From Flavobacterium fluviale (GTDB lineage Bacteria; Bacteroidota; Bacteroidia; Flavobacteriales; Flavobacteriaceae): DNA of 64,000 nt. Both the position numbers and the translations under genes were made by a program. Location: NCBI RefSeq assembly GCF_003312915.1, contig NZ_CP030261.1:4774001-4838000 (forward strand). Direction: 5' to 3'. Below the pieces are notes generated by a model. The model was given only the letters and a program-made list of their open reading frames with translations. It was not told the DNA's origin and made no database searches. Below, one piece after another: positions 19,201-27,479 of this stretch (position 1 is the stretch's first letter; each line of letters opens with the position of its first letter).

Positions 19201-19569
19201 AAATTAGAAGCTTTTAACTTGTTTAGATCAATGTTAGACAACGTAAATAAAGAAGTTATTTCATTCTTATTTAAAGGTGATTTACCTGCTCAAGACGTTC
19301 CTGAAATTCATGAAGCAAGAGAAGTTCGTCAGAAAGAAAATTTACAATTAACTAAAGACGAAATTCCAAACAGCGAAAATATTAATCGTGAAGCTGGAGA
19401 AACACAACAACGCCAAGTAACTGAAACTATCGTGAGAGATATGCCGAAAATCAATCGTAACGATACTGTAACAGTTCAAGAAGTTGCAACTGGTAAAACA
19501 GAAACAATGAAATTCAAAAAAGCAGAAAGTCTTTTAGCTGCTGGAACTTGGGTTATTGTTAATGAATAA
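16225..19569 (+). CDS. secA: preprotein translocase ATPase SecA
   Basis: 1114 residues, the ATPase motor that drives unfolded precursors through SecYEG. Walker A GEGKT is at 195-199, DEAD-type box VDEVDSVL in the 300s, then TGTA, GRGTDI and the GRAGRQGDPG arginine-finger region. It is some 200 residues longer than Escherichia coli SecA: an insertion of about 40 residues occurs near 55-95 and another of about 90 residues (LVAQQRQLANGFLAEAKKL onwards) near 335-425, both usual in Bacteroidota. The C-terminus ends in GTWVIVNE and has no CxCxnCH zinc motif, so SecB/lipid contacts of the enterobacterial tail are absent. Confidence 0.97.
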   Translation: MSFINSIIKVFVGDKSQKDVKALQPYLNKIKTFETTLMSLSNDELRGRTVYFKDRIKEARADKDAKIAALKAEVENIEDIDKREDLYDAIDALEKEAYEISEKTLLEILPEAFSVVKETARRFKDNSHIEVTATPKDREFSATKPYITIDGEKAVWANKWNAAGKDITWDMIHYDVQLIGGMVLHEGKVAEMQTGEGKTLVATLPLYLNALTGNGVHLVTVNDYLAKRDSTWKAPLFEFHGLTVDCIDNHQPSTEARKRAYDADITYGTNNEFGFDYLRDNMAHSPSDLVQRKHNYAIVDEVDSVLIDDARTPLIISGPVPQGDRHEFNELKPKIENLVAQQRQLANGFLAEAKKLIKEGNTKEGGFLLLRAYRSLPKNKALIKFLSEEGIKQLLQKTENQYMQDNNREMHKVDEALYFVIEEKNNQVELTDNGIKYLSGDTDADFFVLPDIGTEIAAIEKQKLDKDSEAEAKERLFQDFGVKSERIHTLTQLLKAYALFEKDVEYVIMDNKIMIVDEQTGRIMDGRRYSDGLHQAIEAKENVKIEAATQTFATVTLQNYFRMYSKLGGMTGTAVTEAGELWQIYKLDVVEIPTNRPIARHDKEDYIYKTTREKFNAVIEDVTELSNAGRPVLIGTTSVEISELLSRMLKMRGVTHNVLNAKMHKQEAQIVEEAGKAGVVTIATNMAGRGTDIKLSPEVKAAGGLAIVGTERHDSRRVDRQLRGRAGRQGDPGSSQFYVSLEDNLMRLFGSERVAKVMDRMGLKEGEVIQHSMMTKSIERAQKKVEENNFGVRKRLLEYDDVMNSQREVVYKRRRHALFGERLKLDIANMLYDTCEVIVSNNKVANDFKGFDFDLIRYFGITSPISEADFLKSSDIEITGKVYKEALAFYTEKTERSAREAFPIIKGVYEEPNNHFERIVVPFTDGIKTLNVVTDLKKAYDSEGAQLIADFEKNITLSIVDEAWKKHLRKMDELKQSVQLAVHEQKDPLLIYKLEAFNLFRSMLDNVNKEVISFLFKGDLPAQDVPEIHEAREVRQKENLQLTKDEIPNSENINREAGETQQRQVTETIVRDMPKINRNDTVTVQEVATGKTETMKFKKAESLLAAGTWVIVNE

Positions 19570-19576
19570 ATTCTAA

Positions 19577-19742
19577 GTATTCAGTCGCAGTTTACAGTCT
19601 CAGTACCGTTTACAGTTTACACTGATACTTCAAATTCCATAAAAAAACCGACAGCGAAAACTGTCGGTTTTTTATTTTTTTTAAGCGTTTATATTTTAAA
19701 TTAAACATCTCAAAACTGAAGACTGAGACTGTAAACTGTGAC
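19577..19742. repeat. nested repeat: CAGTTTACAG arms around a terminator
   Basis: The left arm (19577-19627) repeats CAGTCGCAGTTTACAGTC-like words; the right arm (19711-19742) repeats their complement (ACTGAAGACTGAGACTG, GTAAACTGTGAC). A conventional bidirectional terminator sits between. Genes on both sides are convergent. Confidence 0.8.
19640..19675. terminator. bidirectional terminator after secA
   Basis: AAAAAACCGACAG, a six-base loop and CTGTCGGTTTTTT form a stem with A and T runs on either side, between the convergent secA and methyltransferase genes. Confidence 0.9.
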
Positions 19743-19746
19743 TTTT

Positions 19747-20409
19747 TTATCTCGGATTCTCCTGATAATAGCGAGCTTCAATTCGTTTAATATCTTTAAT
19801 GGAATTTTTAGCCCAATCCAGACGTTTTACTAAAATTTCCTCTTCACTCAATTTCCAATCAATATCTGATCTTCTTAATCTATTCGTCAAACTTTGAATG
19901 ACAATCGCTGCCGAAACCGAAATATTTAAACTTTCCGTAAATCCAACCATTGGTATTTTTAAGAAACCATCGGCATTGTCCATTATTTCTTTTGATAAAC
20001 CTTCTTTTTCAGTTCCAAAAAATAAAGCGCTTGGTTTTGTAATATCAAAATCTTCCAGCATGCAGTCGTTTTCGTGAGGTGTAGTTGCAATAATCTGATA
20101 TCCTTTGCTTTTTAAATCTGCAAGACATCCTGAAACCGAATCAAACCGATTGATATCCACCCACTTTTGAGCGCCCAAAGCAATTTCTTTATCGATTCTT
20201 TTTCCGAAACGCTGTTCAATTACGTTTAATTCCTGAATTCCAAAAACTTCGCAGCTTCGCATTACTGCGCTTGTATTATGCATCTGAAAAACATCTTCTA
20301 CCGCAACTGTAAAATGCTTTGTACGGTTTTCTAAAACTTTTAAAAAATTGCTTTTTCTATTATCTGTTAAGATGTTTTCTAAGAATGCGAGGTAATCTAA
20401 ATCAATCAT
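19747..20409 (-). CDS. SpoU/TrmH family RNA 2'-O-methyltransferase
   Basis: 220 residues of a SPOUT methyltransferase. The three family motifs are visible: NTSAVMRSCEVFGI (motif 1), ALFFGTEKEGLS (motif 2, trefoil-knot start) and VGFTESLNISVSAAIV (motif 3). The closest match in pattern is TrmH, which methylates the 2'-hydroxyl of G18 in tRNA; the C-terminal helical extension also fits. It is convergent with secA and separated from it by a terminator. Confidence 0.88.
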   Translation of the reverse strand: MIDLDYLAFLENILTDNRKSNFLKVLENRTKHFTVAVEDVFQMHNTSAVMRSCEVFGIQELNVIEQRFGKRIDKEIALGAQKWVDINRFDSVSGCLADLKSKGYQIIATTPHENDCMLEDFDITKPSALFFGTEKEGLSKEIMDNADGFLKIPMVGFTESLNISVSAAIVIQSLTNRLRRSDIDWKLSEEEILVKRLDWAKNSIKDIKRIEARYYQENPR

Positions 20410-20466
20410 TTTAATTCTGTTTGCTGCAAAAATACATTTTAAAAGAAATATTTAGATTTCTTACTT

Positions 20467-20850
20467 TTATTTTTTATTAAAAAGACCATCTAAGACATCA
20501 TGAAAAATGGCCTCTCCAAATGTTTTCTTGTCGCTTTGATCTGGAAAAATAGGTTCTGGCTCTATATTACTCATTTCTCTTTTTAATAATAATTTTGTAT
20601 TTACAAAAGAGTAATATTTTTGTGATTCTATCTTTGTTGGAGTAAATCCAGGTTTCGGATTATAAATAGAAAATGGAACAGGAGAATTGTAAAACTTTTG
20701 AAATTGAACATTCAATGCTGTTTCTTTTACAAATGAAAATGGAGCTAAAGAAGAGTCTTCTTCTTTAAATAAATTTTTATTTTTAGAAAATGTTTGTGCA
20801 AAAAAAGAAATACTCGCTAAAAGAGATCCTACTAAAAATAACTTTTTCAT
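20467..20850 (-). CDS. small secreted protein of unknown function
   Basis: 127 residues when started at the ATG at 20850; a start six codons upstream would put MFYFYQ before the signal peptide (KKLFLVGSLLASISFFAQ), which is less likely. The mature part is short, charged and lysine/proline-rich (FYNSPVPFSIYNPKPGFTP). No domain recognised. The stop is 57 bases from the methyltransferase start, so the two may form one transcript. Confidence 0.65.
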   Translation of the reverse strand: MKKLFLVGSLLASISFFAQTFSKNKNLFKEEDSSLAPFSFVKETALNVQFQKFYNSPVPFSIYNPKPGFTPTKIESQKYYSFVNTKLLLKREMSNIEPEPIFPDQSDKKTFGEAIFHDVLDGLFNKK

Positions 20851-20950
20851 CTGATAAAAATAAAACATAAAAGTAAGAAAAAACTATTTTTACAATAAAA
20901 ATCAAAGATGCATTAAGTTTTACAAAAATGCATGGAAAACAATTCTTAAT

Positions 20951-21640
20951 ATGAAAAAGAAACTTGTAGTCTTAACAGGAGCTGGAATAAGCGCAGAAAG
21001 CGGTATCAAAACATTTCGCGACAGTGATGGTTTGTGGGAAGGACATGACGTAATGGAAGTTGCAACACCCGAAGGATGGTATAAAAATCAGGAATTGGTT
21101 TTAGATTTTTACAACAAACGCCGTCAGCAGCTAAAAGAAGTGAACCCAAATTTGGGCCATACTATTCTGGCTGAATTGGAAAAAGATTTTGATGTTTATA
21201 TTATCACTCAAAATGTTGACGATTTGCATGAACGTGCGGGAAGTACAAAAGTGCTTCATTTACATGGCGAATTGCTAAAAGTGAGAAGCATTCAGAATAA
21301 AAATCTAATTTTAGATTGGACGGAAGATTTAAATACTGGAGATTTTGATACAAACGGGCATCAGCTAAGACCACATATAGTCTGGTTTGGAGAAGAAGTC
21401 CCTGCTCTCGAGGAGGCTCTCGATATAACTGAAACTGCAGATTATTTTGCTGTAATTGGAACTTCCCTTCAGGTTTATCCTGCAGCGGGCTTAATTTCTT
21501 ATGTTCCAAGTACAACTCCAGTTTTTTATATTGATCCAAAGCCAATTGCCATTCCGAATATCAGAAATAAAGTAGAGACGATTGCCAAATTTGCGTCAGA
21601 AGGAGTTGCAGATTTGAGAGAGAAATTAAAATCAATTTAA
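20951..21640 (+). CDS. cobB: sirtuin NAD-dependent deacylase, cysteine-free
   Basis: 229 residues of the Sir2 fold: GAGISAESGIKTFR at 10-23, TQNVDDLHERAG at 86-97, catalytic His105 in LHLHGE and the later GTSLQVYPA. Tyr54 and Arg57 (FYNKRR) are the pair that marks class III sirtuins, which prefer succinyl or malonyl lysine. Strikingly, the protein contains no cysteine at all: the four zinc ligands expected between about residues 112 and 137 are replaced by VRSIQNKN and GDFDTNG, while the flanking ILDW and LRPHIVWFGE remain. Either zinc is dispensable here or the small domain is stabilised differently. It stands alone in a plus-strand position. Confidence 0.9.
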   Translation: MKKKLVVLTGAGISAESGIKTFRDSDGLWEGHDVMEVATPEGWYKNQELVLDFYNKRRQQLKEVNPNLGHTILAELEKDFDVYIITQNVDDLHERAGSTKVLHLHGELLKVRSIQNKNLILDWTEDLNTGDFDTNGHQLRPHIVWFGEEVPALEEALDITETADYFAVIGTSLQVYPAAGLISYVPSTTPVFYIDPKPIAIPNIRNKVETIAKFASEGVADLREKLKSI

Positions 21641-21812
21641 ACACATAATTTATTGAACACAAATTTCACTAATTGACATGAATCTTTTGCATTATCTATC
21701 AAGCAGCCAAAAAATCCGTGTTAATTCTTGGAATTTGGGTTATGTTCTCTTTTCTCCCTTTTTAAATTTATTCAATTGACTTTCTGATTACTTTAAATCC
21801 GCAAATTCTGTT

Positions 21813-21820
21813 TATATTTG
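21813..21820 (+). promoter_or_regulatory. -7 promoter element, TATATTTG
   Basis: Exact TAnnTTTG match 25 bases before the purB start codon. No -33 TTG at the ideal distance. Confidence 0.55.
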
Positions 21821-21844
21821 CACCTTTCGAAAAACAACATAACA

Positions 21845-23191
21845 ATGACTACTCTAAACGAACTGAATGCTATATCGCCAATTGACGGAAGATATAGAAA
21901 TAAAACCCAAAATTTAGCCCCTTTTTTCTCTGAAGAAGCTTTAATAAAATATCGTGTATTGGTTGAAGTAGAATACTTCATTTCTTTATGCGAAATTCCA
22001 TTACCTCAATTAAAAGACATTGATTCCGGTTTATTTGACAGCTTAAGAAGTATTTACAAAAACTTTTCTACAGAAGATGCACTTTGGATTAAAGAAACAG
22101 AAAAAGTAACCAACCACGATGTAAAAGCAGTTGAGTACTTCATAAAAGATGCTTTTGAAAAATTAGGTTTATCTCAACACAAAGAGTTCATTCACTTCGG
22201 ATTAACATCTCAAGATATTAACAATACTGCTATTCCGCTTTCTACAAAAGAAGCGTTTGAGCAGGTTTATATGCCAACTTTAATTGCGGTAATTTCTAAA
22301 TTAAAGGAATTAAGTGTTGAATGGAAAGACATTCCGATGCTGGCACGCACACACGGACAACCTGCCTCTCCTACCCGTTTAGGAAAAGAACTTTTGGTTT
22401 TTGTAGAACGTTTAGAAGAGCAGATGCGTTTGTTATTCAATATTCCGTTTGCTGCTAAATTTGGCGGTGCGACAGGAAACTTTAATGCACATCATGTAGC
22501 TTATCCGCAGATTGACTGGAAACAGTTTGGAAATAAATTTGTTGAAACTAATCTTGGTTTGCAGCATTCTTTTCCAACTACTCAAATTGAACATTACGAT
22601 CATTTTGCTGCTTTCTTTGATGCTTTGAAAAGAATCAACACAATTATTATCGATTTAGACCGTGATATTTGGACGTATGTTTCTATGGATTATTTCAAAC
22701 AAAAAATTAAAGCTGGAGAAATTGGTTCATCTGCAATGCCGCACAAAGTGAATCCGATTGATTTTGAAAACTCTGAAGGAAATTTAGGAATTGCAAATGC
22801 TATTTTTGAACATTTATCTGCAAAATTACCAATTTCAAGATTACAGCGTGATTTAACTGACAGCACTGTTTTACGTAACGTTGGTGTTCCTTTTGGACAT
22901 ACAATTATCGCATTTGAAGCAACTTTGAAAGGTTTAAACAAATTACTTTTAAATGAAAGCAAATTTGCTGAAGATTTAGAAAAAAACTGGGCAGTAGTTG
23001 CTGAGGCAATTCAGACAATCTTACGTCGCGAAGCTTATCCAAATCCTTATGAAGCCCTTAAAGGTTTAACTAGAACAAATGAAGCTATTGACAAAAATGC
23101 AATTCATAATTTTATTGCTACTTTGGAAGTTTCTGATGCTGTTAGAGCAGAATTAATGCAGATAACACCTAGTAATTACACAGGAATCTAA
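21845..23191 (+). CDS. purB: adenylosuccinate lyase
   Basis: 448 residues from the ATG at 21845 (a start nine codons earlier overlaps the promoter region and is rejected). PurB cleaves SAICAR to AICAR and adenylosuccinate to AMP, releasing fumarate. Visible motifs are NAISPIDGRYRNK, TNHDVKAVEYFIKD, HFGLTSQDINNT, ARTHGQPASPTRLGKE and the flexible signature loop SSAMPHKVNPIDFEN. Length and pattern match the longer, Escherichia coli-like PurB branch. Confidence 0.96.
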   Translation: MTTLNELNAISPIDGRYRNKTQNLAPFFSEEALIKYRVLVEVEYFISLCEIPLPQLKDIDSGLFDSLRSIYKNFSTEDALWIKETEKVTNHDVKAVEYFIKDAFEKLGLSQHKEFIHFGLTSQDINNTAIPLSTKEAFEQVYMPTLIAVISKLKELSVEWKDIPMLARTHGQPASPTRLGKELLVFVERLEEQMRLLFNIPFAAKFGGATGNFNAHHVAYPQIDWKQFGNKFVETNLGLQHSFPTTQIEHYDHFAAFFDALKRINTIIIDLDRDIWTYVSMDYFKQKIKAGEIGSSAMPHKVNPIDFENSEGNLGIANAIFEHLSAKLPISRLQRDLTDSTVLRNVGVPFGHTIIAFEATLKGLNKLLLNESKFAEDLEKNWAVVAEAIQTILRREAYPNPYEALKGLTRTNEAIDKNAIHNFIATLEVSDAVRAELMQITPSNYTGI

Positions 23192-23213
23192 AGAAAATAC
23201 TAAATATTTTATC

Positions 23214-23248
23214 AAAAAAAGCTATCTTTATCGAGATAGCTTTTTTTA
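23214..23248 (+). terminator. terminator after purB
   Basis: AAAAAAAGCTATCT and its reverse complement with a seven-base loop and a run of T, 23 bases past the purB stop. Confidence 0.85.
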
Positions 23249-23261
23249 TTTAAATCAGAGT

Positions 23262-23410
23262 TTAGCCCAGATTGAAATGAAAAGCCTTTTGTGAAAAAAG
23301 CCATATTTTTTCGCTGGTACAGAGCGACCAGCGGAAGCTCCTGGAACTGCTGAAAAAATAGGCATTTTTGAACAAAAGCTTGTAATGAAAAGCTGGATCA
23401 GCTCCTTAAA
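23262..23410 (+). repeat. dispersed ~150-bp element, copy 1
   Basis: Starts TTAGCCCAGATTGAAATGAA, has a central GCGACCAGCGGAAGCTC core inside a short hairpin (CGCTGGT paired with ACCAGCG) and ends AGCTCCTTAAAA. A second copy in the opposite orientation is at 35817-35969. The core is identical over 17 bases and the ends align with substitutions. It fills the gap between the purB terminator and the antiporter start. I believe similar AGCCC...AGCTCC elements recur in Flavobacterium, but that needs a search. Confidence 0.75.
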
Positions 23411-23428
23411 AAAATACCACATTTTAAT

Positions 23429-25666
23429 ATGATTGCATTAAATGCCGCGGCCGAAAGTACACATCACCTACAACCTTTAATTAGTGATTTAGGATTAATC
23501 CTTATGACTGCTGGAATTGCCGTTTTATTATTTAAAAAAATGAAACAACCTCTAGTTTTAGGATACCTGATTGCAGGATTCTTAGCTGGAAACCATTTCG
23601 ATTTTTTCCCTTCTATAACCGATATGAAGAGTGTCGAAGTATGGGCAGAAATCGGGGTTATATTTTTACTATTTAGTTTAGGACTCGAATTTAGTTTTAA
23701 GAAACTAATGAAGGTTGGAGGAACCTCATCTATCACCGCCATAACCCAGATTATGTTTATGACACTGATTGGTTATTGTGTCGGCCAATGGATGGGGTGG
23801 GGAAAAATGGACAGTATTTTTCTAGGGGCAACACTTTCGATTTCATCTACAACAATTATTATAAGGGCTTTTGATGAATTGGGTGTAAAAGGTAAAAAGT
23901 TCGTCGGTATTGTATTTGGAGCTTTAATTGTTGAAGATATTGTTGCCATTTTAATGCTTGTTTTATTATCAACGATTGCGGTAAGCGACCAAGTTTCTGG
24001 AGGTGAATTGATTCAATCTGTTTTAAAATTAGTTTTCTTTTTAATTATATGGTTTTTAGGCGGGATTTTTATTATTCCGACCATCTTTAAAAAAGCCAAA
24101 CATCTCATGACAGACGAAATGCTTTTGATAATTTCATTAGCATTATGTTTAATGATGGTAATTTTTGCTGCAAATGTTGGATTTTCACCAGCTTTAGGCG
24201 CATTTATCATGGGTTCTATAATTGCTGAAACTACAATGGCAGAGAAAATCGAACATTTAATTCAGCCTGTAAAAGATTTATTTGGCGCCGTTTTCTTTGT
24301 ATCCGTAGGAATGTTGATTAATCCGGGAACTTTAGTGACTTACGCCCTTCCTGTGGCTTTAATTACACTGATAACTATTTTTGGAAAAGCTTTTAGTTCT
24401 TCTATTGGAGCGTTAATTTCTGGTCAGCCTCTTAAACAATCTGTTCAAACGGGAATGAGTCTGGCGCAAATTGGGGAGTTTTCATTTATTATTGCAACTC
24501 TTGGTATGACTTTGAAAGTAACCAGCGATTTCTTGTACCCCATTATTGTGGCAGTTTCGGCAGTTACAACTTTTACAACTCCATTCTTAATCAAATATTC
24601 TGAAACATTTGCGCAATTTTTAGAATCTAAAATGCCCAAAAAATGGGTTAAAAATATTAACCGATATAGTGTAAATGCGCAGGCAATTAAGTCTGTGAGT
24701 ACTTGGCAGATTGTACTTCGCTCTTCAATCACTCAAATTATTCTTCATACTATTATTATTGCTGCAATTATTTTATTGTCATCTCGATTTGTAGCGCCGT
24801 TAGTAGCCGATACGAGATTTGGAAATACTTTAGCTGCCTTATTAACATTGGTGATAATTGCGCCGTTTTTATGGGCTCTCTCGCTTCGACGCGTTAAAGT
24901 AGAAGAAGTAGAAATACTTTGGGAGGAACGCAAATATCGCGGAGCCCTTTTGATGTTGATTTTAATTAGAATGAGCCTTGGATTATTCTTTGTTGGATTT
25001 TTATTAAATATCTTCTTCTCGCCTTTAGTAGCATTTGTTGCGCTGATTATCGCTATTGCTGCCTATCAAATTTTCCCTAAAAAGCTTAACGAACAATACC
25101 ATAGAATTGAAAATCACTTTTTGAAAAATCTTAATGACCGCGAAAACAAGAAAATCGACAGAAGATATGCCAATCTAATGCCGTGGGACGGTCACATGTC
25201 ATTTTTTGAAATTAAAAAAGAATCTAATTTAGTTGGTAAGACATTACAGGAATTAAAAATCAGGGAACAATTAGGAATTAATATTGCCTATATTAAAAGA
25301 GGCGAAGTTACTATACCAATTCCAACCAAAAATGAACGTTTATTCCCTGGAGATGAAATCTGCGTAATTGGAACAGATGCTCAGATTGTAGAATTCACTA
25401 AATTTTTAACTCAAAATGAAACTGAGGCACCAGGAAAAGTAGAAGAAACCAATATTGTACTGCGTCAGCTTGAAGTTTCTCAGGAGGAATTCATTCAAAA
25501 AAGCATTGGACAATTTAGAACAAAAACAGACGGAATGGTCGTAGGAATCGAACGAAATGGAAACCGCATCTTAAACCCAGAATCTAGTTTGATCTTGGAG
25601 AAAAATGATATTCTCTGGGTTGTCGGAGACAAGAAAAAAATGAATGCTTTGTTGGCGGCCAAGTAA
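23429..25666 (+). CDS. CPA2 family monovalent cation:proton antiporter with two TrkA-C domains
   Basis: 745 residues. About twelve membrane helices (residues 15-400) form the Na+/H+ exchanger fold, with the family segments LGYLIAGFLAGNHF, LLFSLGLEFSF and GAFIMGSIIAET. A second hydrophobic block (about 430-560) precedes a cytoplasmic tail with two TrkA-C (RCK-C) modules: one ending in ICVIGTDAQIV and one ending in ILWVVGDKKKM. There is no NAD-binding RCK-N domain, so regulation probably works through the TrkA-C ligand sites only. It exchanges K+ or Na+ for protons, as in KefB/GerN-type proteins. Confidence 0.9.
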   Translation: MIALNAAAESTHHLQPLISDLGLILMTAGIAVLLFKKMKQPLVLGYLIAGFLAGNHFDFFPSITDMKSVEVWAEIGVIFLLFSLGLEFSFKKLMKVGGTSSITAITQIMFMTLIGYCVGQWMGWGKMDSIFLGATLSISSTTIIIRAFDELGVKGKKFVGIVFGALIVEDIVAILMLVLLSTIAVSDQVSGGELIQSVLKLVFFLIIWFLGGIFIIPTIFKKAKHLMTDEMLLIISLALCLMMVIFAANVGFSPALGAFIMGSIIAETTMAEKIEHLIQPVKDLFGAVFFVSVGMLINPGTLVTYALPVALITLITIFGKAFSSSIGALISGQPLKQSVQTGMSLAQIGEFSFIIATLGMTLKVTSDFLYPIIVAVSAVTTFTTPFLIKYSETFAQFLESKMPKKWVKNINRYSVNAQAIKSVSTWQIVLRSSITQIILHTIIIAAIILLSSRFVAPLVADTRFGNTLAALLTLVIIAPFLWALSLRRVKVEEVEILWEERKYRGALLMLILIRMSLGLFFVGFLLNIFFSPLVAFVALIIAIAAYQIFPKKLNEQYHRIENHFLKNLNDRENKKIDRRYANLMPWDGHMSFFEIKKESNLVGKTLQELKIREQLGINIAYIKRGEVTIPIPTKNERLFPGDEICVIGTDAQIVEFTKFLTQNETEAPGKVEETNIVLRQLEVSQEEFIQKSIGQFRTKTDGMVVGIERNGNRILNPESSLILEKNDILWVVGDKKKMNALLAAK

Positions 25667-25812
25667 GGTTCTAAGATGCTAAGATTCTAAGATTCTAAGG
25701 GACTAAGGCAAAAAAAAGCGGTAAGATTTCAATTTATGAATTTTACCGCTTTTTTAGAAGGAACCAAGCTAAAAACTTAGAACCTTAGAAACTTAGTATC
25801 TTAGAACCTCAA
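25667..25812. repeat. nested repeat: TAAGATTC arms around a terminator
   Basis: The left arm (25667-25708) has five or six near-copies of CTAAGATT. The right arm (25759-25808) has six near-copies of the reverse complement, such as AACTTAGAACCTTAGAAAC. The hairpin terminator at 25711-25757 sits between them. Flanking genes are convergent. Confidence 0.85.
25711..25757. terminator. bidirectional terminator
   Basis: AAAAAAGCGGTAA pairs with TTACCGCTTTTTT around a loop of about 18 bases; A and T runs suit termination from both sides. Confidence 0.85.
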
Positions 25813-25815
25813 AAA

Positions 25816-26454
25816 CTACTTATTCGGCTGTGGTGTCAAACGTAAATAAGGTTTAATTGGTGTATGTCCTTTTGGGAATTTTGCTGGAATGTCACTGTCT
25901 GGAATTGCAGGTGCGATAACTACATCTTCGCCATCTTTCCAGTTTGCAGGCGTTGCAACGCTGTAATTTGCAGTCAATTGCAGACTATCAATAACACGAA
26001 GCAATTCGTCAAAATTTCTACCTGTAGAAGCAGGATATGTCAAAGTCAATTTGATTTTTTTATCAGGCCCGATAACAAAAACAGAACGAACTGTAAATTT
26101 GTCACTTGCATTTGGATGAAGCATATCGTATAAATTAGCTACTTCTTTATTTTCATCTGCAATAATTGGAAAATTAACTTCTGTATTTTGAGTTTCGTTA
26201 ATATCTTTAATCCACTCCTTGTGTGAGTCCAAACCATCTACACTCAAAGCAATAACTTTCGTATTTCTTTTAGTAAATTCAGGAACATAATTCGCTACAG
26301 TTCCTAATTCAGTTGTACAAACAGGAGTAAAATCTGCTGGATGCGAAAATAATACACCCCAAGAATCTCCCAGCCATTCATGAAAATCGATTGGTCCCTG
26401 CGTGGTTTCTGCATGGAAATCTGGAGCTATATCGCCTAATCTTAATGTTGACAT
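25816..26454 (-). CDS. 1-Cys peroxiredoxin (Prx6 family)
   Basis: 212 residues. The peroxidatic motif is PADFTPVCTTELG with Cys46, the only cysteine in the protein, so it must use an external thiol rather than an internal resolving cysteine. The C-terminal domain (TYPASTGRNFDELLRVIDSLQ, then DGEDVVIAP) is the dimerisation part of Prx6-type enzymes. It reduces hydrogen peroxide and alkyl hydroperoxides in the cytoplasm; no signal peptide is present. Length is normal. Confidence 0.93.
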   Translation of the reverse strand: MSTLRLGDIAPDFHAETTQGPIDFHEWLGDSWGVLFSHPADFTPVCTTELGTVANYVPEFTKRNTKVIALSVDGLDSHKEWIKDINETQNTEVNFPIIADENKEVANLYDMLHPNASDKFTVRSVFVIGPDKKIKLTLTYPASTGRNFDELLRVIDSLQLTANYSVATPANWKDGEDVVIAPAIPDSDIPAKFPKGHTPIKPYLRLTPQPNK

Positions 26455-26565
26455 AATTTAAATTTTTTAGTTCCTCTAAAATTAACTAAAAATTACATTG
26501 AGAAAACAACTTAGAATTAAAAAAAAGTTAAAATTCTACTTTGTCGATATAATTAGTATTTTAAG

Positions 26566-27477
26566 CTAAATAAAACTTAGCACAAAGTACCAGACAGCAA
26601 GGGTTACAAATGAAATTGGAATTCCGAAACCAATCATCATACTGCTTAATTTTGGCTTTAAACCATAAGTTGAAGCTAAAATTGCACCCGTAATCATTGG
26701 CGCCATAGCAGTTTGCATTAAAGTGATTTTTATTACTTCGGAACGTTGATTGAAAATAAAAACATACAATACAAAAATCACGAAAGGAACTAGAATTAAC
26801 TTAAAGAAAAGTCCCAGCCTTAAAAATTTCCAATGCTGGCTTTTTCGATCAAAAGTTAATTGGAGACCAACAGAAAGCAAAGCTAAAGGTGTTACTAAAC
26901 TGCCTATTTTTAATAGCAATGATTGAATATTTTCATTTAAATCAAATCGAAAAATATTCATTAAACATGATACAACAAACATTACAAAAGGCGGGAACAG
27001 AATTATTTTTTTCAAAATTTCCAAAGCGTTTGGACTTCCTTTTGAATAAAAAGCCGCCGTAAAAACTCCAAGTGTAGAGACAACAACAAAAGTACCGGGC
27101 TGATCAACCAACACTGCAGTTTCTAGACCTTTTTTTCCAAATAAAGCCTCAATAATTGGATATCCAAGAAAAGAGCTGTTACTCAGACCAGCAGTTAAAA
27201 TCAAACATCCAATCAATTTATTCGACCAGCCATTTCTTCTTCCTAAAAAATGAAAAAACGCAAAAGCTAAAAAATAAGTAATCCACCCTGCTCCTATTGG
27301 AAACAAAAGTTCACTGCTCCATTTTATTTTCGGAATATGATATAATGTTATCGCAGGAAGACAAAAATAAATAACAATTTTATTAAGTGTCTTATAAATA
27401 TGGGTGGGAAACTGTTTGACCCGCTGTAGAACTAAGCCAAGTGAAAGAAAGAGAAATATTAGTATAAAGTTGTTCAT
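26566..27477 (-). CDS. AEC family transporter (auxin efflux carrier fold)
   Basis: 303 residues, about ten membrane helices, with the conserved NSSFLGYP motif in helix 4 and the C-terminal repeat containing QTAMAPMITGAI. AEC proteins move small organic anions such as malate or amino acids; the substrate here is unknown. The start codon lies directly next to a 135-bp iterated repeat, and a -7-like element lies beyond that, so the mRNA probably begins with a very long repetitive leader. Confidence 0.82.
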   Translation of the reverse strand: MNNFILIFLFLSLGLVLQRVKQFPTHIYKTLNKIVIYFCLPAITLYHIPKIKWSSELLFPIGAGWITYFLAFAFFHFLGRRNGWSNKLIGCLILTAGLSNSSFLGYPIIEALFGKKGLETAVLVDQPGTFVVVSTLGVFTAAFYSKGSPNALEILKKIILFPPFVMFVVSCLMNIFRFDLNENIQSLLLKIGSLVTPLALLSVGLQLTFDRKSQHWKFLRLGLFFKLILVPFVIFVLYVFIFNQRSEVIKITLMQTAMAPMITGAILASTYGLKPKLSSMMIGFGIPISFVTLAVWYFVLSFI

Positions 27478-27479
27478 TA

